Source of the DNA: Rana temporaria
Lineage: Eukaryota; Chordata; Amphibia; Anura; Ranidae
NCBI RefSeq assembly: GCF_905171775.1
Contig: NC_053494.1
Location: 164,411,101 to 164,475,100, forward strand
DNA: 64,000 nucleotides
Direction of reading: 5' to 3'
Every line of letters begins with the position of its first letter. The stretch's first letter is position 1. The notes under the pieces are model-generated. The model was not told where the DNA came from, did not search any database, and was given only the letters and a program-made list of their open reading frames with translations. Positions 60,207-64,000 of this stretch are shown one piece after another. Both the position numbers and the translations under genes were made by a program.

Positions 60207-60793
60207 ATAGTGCATTAAACCAGTAACAGAATTTTTTTTTACACAGTTACTGAAAAGGAGTACTCAATAGAAAGTCATCAAGCTTTGGATTTAAGATAAG
60301 CTTTTGTGATATTCAAATTCAAATCTAATACTACATATCAGCTAGCTGATCCCATAAAAAGCCCTGAATATATCTCTGTATGACCCTTGAAGTCCACATG
60401 CTACATTCCTTGCTGTTTTTCTATAATTGGGGTGCAAAGCACTGTTTGATCCATGTGTGGCTGGTGAGTGACCAGCTGAAAAATGAAATAATAATATTGG
60501 CTGGAATGACCATTTAGAGATTTGTGTTTGATTTGATTACAACACATGATCAGATAGATAAAAGAAGACAATATCATATACTAATATGTAGTCTACCACT
60601 CAATTTTGTTCCAGGCGCAGGATGGGAGGCCCTCGTCCCACTGCTAGAATACAGAGCTTTATATTGTATGTAGCTGATATTACATACAGTACAGTTTATA
60701 CAGCACTCCCAGCAGGCATATCTGTTAGTGAAGGAAAGAGATTGTTTGGGCCAGCTTGGCCCAAACAAACTATTTAAAGTCACAGTAACCTTA

Positions 60794-60980
60794 AGCCCAG
60801 TACACACGGACCAAATGTCGGGAGACATTTGTTGATTAACAAAAAAAGTCAGACATTGGCCCTGTGTGTATGCCATTTGACGGATTCTATCACACCAGCA
60901 TGCTGGAAAACCAGCAGCTGACCGACTCCCGATCGGCGATCTCAGCCAATGGCGGAGAGCACTGATTGGAGTATTCTGGT
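60794..60980. mobile_element. MITE with agcccagtacacacgga end, partial
   Basis: The left end is similar to the Harbinger-family MITEs, followed by the palindrome aaatgtcgggagacattt. No matching right end was found, so the boundary is approximate. Confidence 0.4.
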
Positions 60981-61584
60981 GGGAGGGGGAGCTAACAGTT
61001 TTTTTTTTCAACCGCTGGGTACCAGGCTATAGAGTTAGGCTTTGAGTTCCTTCAGATTTGCTAAATATTAAATACCATCCAAGCAATCCACAACCCAAAG
61101 TGAAACTCTTTTCTCTTGTCTTGTAATGGCAGTATAAATAATATCTCAGTTTCACTGAGAGGTAAAGGTGCATGTGTCAACTCTATTGTGCACCACATTC
61201 AGCATTACATAATGAAATGCAATTCCATACCACTGCACACTCAAATGGCCACGTTTATAGTAGATGTTGACAGTCCACCTGTTTGAACAGATGAGCCAAT
61301 GTCCACCCAGTTCGGTTGATTTTTTTGACTGTTAACTTAACAACAGAAGTTGCATTTTACAAGGGAATTTGCCCCATAGCTTAGTGAATGAGGTGAAGCT
61401 CTGCTGACTTCCATCAGCCAATAAAAAGCATTTTTTTTTATTTGCACTGTATGTGATTCGGTATTCTTTGCAATAATTTAACTTCACCATATTCACTAAG
61501 CTCTGGGGCAAATTTCCTTGTAATGTGAATAGCCTATTTGCTTTTAGTAAATCAACCTCAGTATACATTTGGTTGGACATTATG

Positions 61585-62472
61585 GGGCAGATCCACGTAC
61601 AGCGGCGCATATTACCGCCGGGCGTAGCGTATTTAAGATACATTACGCTGCCGTAACTTATTTTTTTTTCGAATCCTCAAAGAATCTGCGCCGTAAGTTA
61701 CGGCGGCGTAGTGTATCTTTGGCGGCGTAAGGGCGCGCAATTCAAATCGTTGTGATGGGGGCGTGTTTTATGTAAATACGTGTGACCCGACGTAAATGAC
61801 GTTTTTTTTTTAACTACGCATGCGCCGTCCGTGGGGGTATCCCAGTGCGCATGCTCGAAATTAAACCGGAACAAGCCAATGCTTACGACGGTGATGTCAT
61901 TCTACGCAAATCCCTATTCGCGAACGACTTACGCAAATGACGTAAAAAATTCAAAATTGGACGTGGGAACGACGGGCATACTTAACATTGAGTACGCCTC
62001 ATTATAGCAGCTATAACTATACGCCGGAAAAAGCCGAACGCAAAATACGTAAAAAAAAGCGCCGGCCGGACGTACGTTCGTGGATCGTCGTATCTAGCTA
62101 AATTGCATCCAATTCTTCTGTGGATCTGGCCCAACATTGAGTACGCCTCATTATAGCAGCTATAACTATACGCCGGAAAAAGCCGAACGCAAAAGACGTA
62201 AAAAAAAGCCCCGGCCGGACGTACGTTCGTGGATCGTCGTATCTAGCTAATTTGCATACTCAACGAGGAATTCGACGGAAACGCCACCTAGCGGCCGGCG
62301 GAAAAATGCACCTACGATCCGACGGCGTACTAAGACGTACACCTGTCGGATCGAGCCCAGATGCAGTCGTATCTTGTTTTGGAGATACAAAACAAAGGTA
62401 CGATGCAGGCAATTTGAAATTACGCAGCGTATCAATAGATACGCCGGCGGAATTTTTCTGTGGATCTGGCCC
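61585..62472. mobile_element. Foldback MITE with an internal 149-bp duplication
   Basis: The left end is gggcagatccacgta. The right end, ctgtggatctggccc, occurs twice, at about 62118-62132 and 62458-62472. The segment 61984-62115 is repeated at 62133-62264 with an offset of 149. Related to the 6486 and 59501 elements. Confidence 0.78.
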
Positions 62473-63263
62473 TATCTCTCTTGTTTGATCAGGAGGACTG
62501 TTAACTGGTACTTTCAATGTGTCCATATAAGCGCACAATAGTGTGGAATGGCGCTGGTGAATACTACGCATTAGAGAGTCGATACAATTTTCTCTCCTTC
62601 TAAATGGAGGGGGGATCTATATTGCCATTATAAGGCAAGAGAATATGGTTTCACTAAAGATTGTAGAATGCTCAGATCTTTTGCAATATTCAGATAATCT
62701 GAAGGAGGAAGAGGGGGTGTCCTTCTAATGTGGGCATGATTTTATGAGCTCCTAACAAAATTATGTTTTGATACACCAGTGGTATTCTGCCTGGATGGTG
62801 TTGTTTTCAAATCTGATCTTATAATTGTGTAATAAATATGTTTTTGTGATGAATTTCTTCACCTTGATTTAGGGAGTCCATACATAATTCTTTTTTTTTT
62901 TGTTCAACCAGTGGGTTGAACGAAATAAAATGAGCCGGTTCAAATGTGTGGATATGGGAATCCTCCAGTTGTGCCATTGTATTCTGATAGTGGGGAGCCT
63001 TCTCCTCCCGCAGAATACAATAATCAGTTGTCAGCTATAGCCAGCATCACTGATCGTTCAGGAAGAACCTCCATAGGCTGGTTGTACACACGTCAATTGG
63101 TAGATCAACTTGTGTACAATCAGCTATCCAATAAATGGATTGAAATTCGGGCCACTCCTTGCTGAACCGGCAAAAATCCAATGGTTGGCTTAGTTAAAGT
63201 TTTGGACAAGGGCTGTGTTTGTTTATAATCCTCTATATTAGTTTGTTTTTATTCTCGTTACAG
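62473..63263. other. Intronic sequence, nothing recognised
   Basis: No repeat terminus or gene was recognised up to the last dynein exon. Confidence 0.4.
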
Positions 63264-63390
63264 GCTCACACTTTGTGAGAAGTCATTAGCTGACTACTTG
63301 GAATCAAAACGTTTGACATTCCCCAGATTTTATTTTGTTTCTTCAACTGATTTATTGGAAATCATTTCCAAAGGAACTCAGCCTAAACAA
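63264..63390 (+). CDS. DNAH11: Dynein heavy chain exon j (42 codons plus 1 base)
   Basis: The acceptor is ctcgttacag and the donor CAA|gtatgt. The first G completes the split Arg codon. The following 42 residues contain LCEKSLADYLESKRL, FPRFYFVSSTDLLEI and SKGTQPKQ, one of the most conserved stretches of dynein linkers. The ending SKGTQPKQ is the main reason for favouring DNAH11 over DNAH9 or DNAH17. Phase is 0 at the 3' end. The next exon lies beyond the window. Confidence 0.95.
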
Positions 63391-63562
63391 GTATGTGGGA
63401 AGCATGTAATGGGATACATCTTGTAAAAAGACTATATTATGATTTTTGTTGTGTCCTGTGTGTTTTGGTGTGTATTCTTTTTGCATTTTTTTCCCTGATA
63501 TATCAAGCATAGCTGATAGGATTACCACATACAGGCAAATAGCTAACATAGAACAATGGCCA

Positions 63563-63939
63563 TTAAAGGAGTTCTCCAAGCTAAAACTTTTAAACCCCGC
63601 TGTGCCCGAGCTGTAAAACTATACAAAATAAACTTTCACTTACCTGCCTACGATCCCCGTTGTTCCGATATCGCCGTCCCGTTCTCCGGTCCCGGTCTCT
63701 TCCACTTCCTGCGGGTCGGTGACTCACAGTGCGCTCAGCCTATCAGCGGCCGCGACGGGACATTGAGCGCACTGTGAGTCACCGACCCGCAGGAAGTGGA
63801 ACAGACCGGGACCGGAGAACGGGACGGCGATATCGGAACAACGGGGGATCGTAGGCAGGTAAGTGAAAGTTTATTTTGTATAGTTTTACAGCCCGGGCAC
63901 AGCGGGGGTTAAAAGTTTTAGCTTGGAGAACTCCTTTAA
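63563..63939. mobile_element. Near-perfect palindromic MITE (~377 bp)
   Basis: The ends ttaaaggagttctccaagc and gcttggagaactcctttaa are inverted. Arms of about 175 bp mirror each other around agcggccgcg near 63751, with only a few mismatches (for example agc/ccc near the poly-pyrimidine part). Non-coding. Confidence 0.92.
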
Positions 63940-64000
63940 CCACTCAAACGATTTGTAAAGGAAAACATTTTTTTTTTGCTGAAATGACTGTTTACAGGGT

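Larger units (their letters stand above)
3703..63390 (+). other. DNAH11: Axonemal dynein heavy chain gene, internal part (10 exons and introns)
   Basis: Ten exons on the plus strand read as one continuous stretch of an axonemal outer-arm dynein heavy chain, the motor ATPase of cilia and flagella. All borders are GT/AG. Phases match across every junction (phase 0, except the last junction where an Arg codon is split AG|G). The encoded ~432 residues match the tail-to-linker region (DHC_N2-like), ahead of the AAA+ motor. Both ends of the gene are outside the window. The paralogue is within the DNAH9/11/17 group. Wording such as SKGTQPKQ and INVEQMDMELRRFAK points to DNAH11, but DNAH9 cannot be excluded by eye. 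Introns are filled with transposons and reach about 19.7 kb. Confidence 0.9.

Overview
The window looks like vertebrate nuclear DNA, most probably from an anuran amphibian (a ranid-like frog). This is inferred from a vertebrate-type axonemal dynein gene with very long introns, combined with Penelope-like elements, Tc1, hAT and Harbinger transposons and dense palindromic MITEs. No tRNA, rRNA, CRISPR array or bacterial-type gene was seen.

Host gene. Ten plus-strand exons between 3703 and 63390 belong to one axonemal dynein heavy chain of the DNAH9/11/17 group, with DNAH11 as the best guess. They have consistent GT/AG borders and matching phases. Together they encode about 432 contiguous residues of the tail/linker region. 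The 5' and 3' parts of the gene lie outside the window. Everything else sits in its introns, the longest being about 19.7, 17.3 and 12.6 kb.

Layout. 1-360: broken L1-type reverse transcriptase (minus). 360-1300: foldback insertion with an 84+84 bp inverted repeat. 1300-1677: MITE. 3703-8464: three dynein exons. 9.5-13.3 kb: palindromic MITEs and a hAT remnant. 14.4-20.1 kb: a Penelope-like (PLE) composite whose reverse transcriptase/GIY-YIG reading frame lies between two 1.54 kb inverted arms. 20.1-23.6 kb: MITEs and a ~1 kb repeat. 23.56-27.63 kb: a MITE split by a second PLE (minus), itself split by a third, small PLE-like insertion. 28.2 kb: dynein exon. 29.8-34.1 kb: two Tc1 copies riddled with nested MITEs. 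34.4-35.4 kb: another foldback. 36.6-39.7 kb: hAT and other MITEs. 40.8-45.9 kb: five dynein exons. 47.5-49.3 kb: long repeats. 50.15-58.47 kb: an apparently complete autonomous PIF/Harbinger transposon. 59.5-62.5 kb: palindromic elements. 63.26 kb: dynein exon. 63.56-63.94 kb: a near-perfect palindrome.

Two systems stand out. (1) The Harbinger element at 50150-58469 has three genes with intact open frames: a DDE transposase, a MADF/Myb-like protein and a second Myb/trihelix-like protein with an acidic repeat and a coiled-coil-like tail. Its termini match those of about ten MITEs in the same window, so it is a candidate driver of that family. (2) Every foldback or PLE-like element here carries a hammerhead-ribozyme-like core (CUGANGA, short stem II, GAAA, then a 4-base palindrome and UA or UC). 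The three best-delimited PLE insertions are bounded by 14-bp target duplications.
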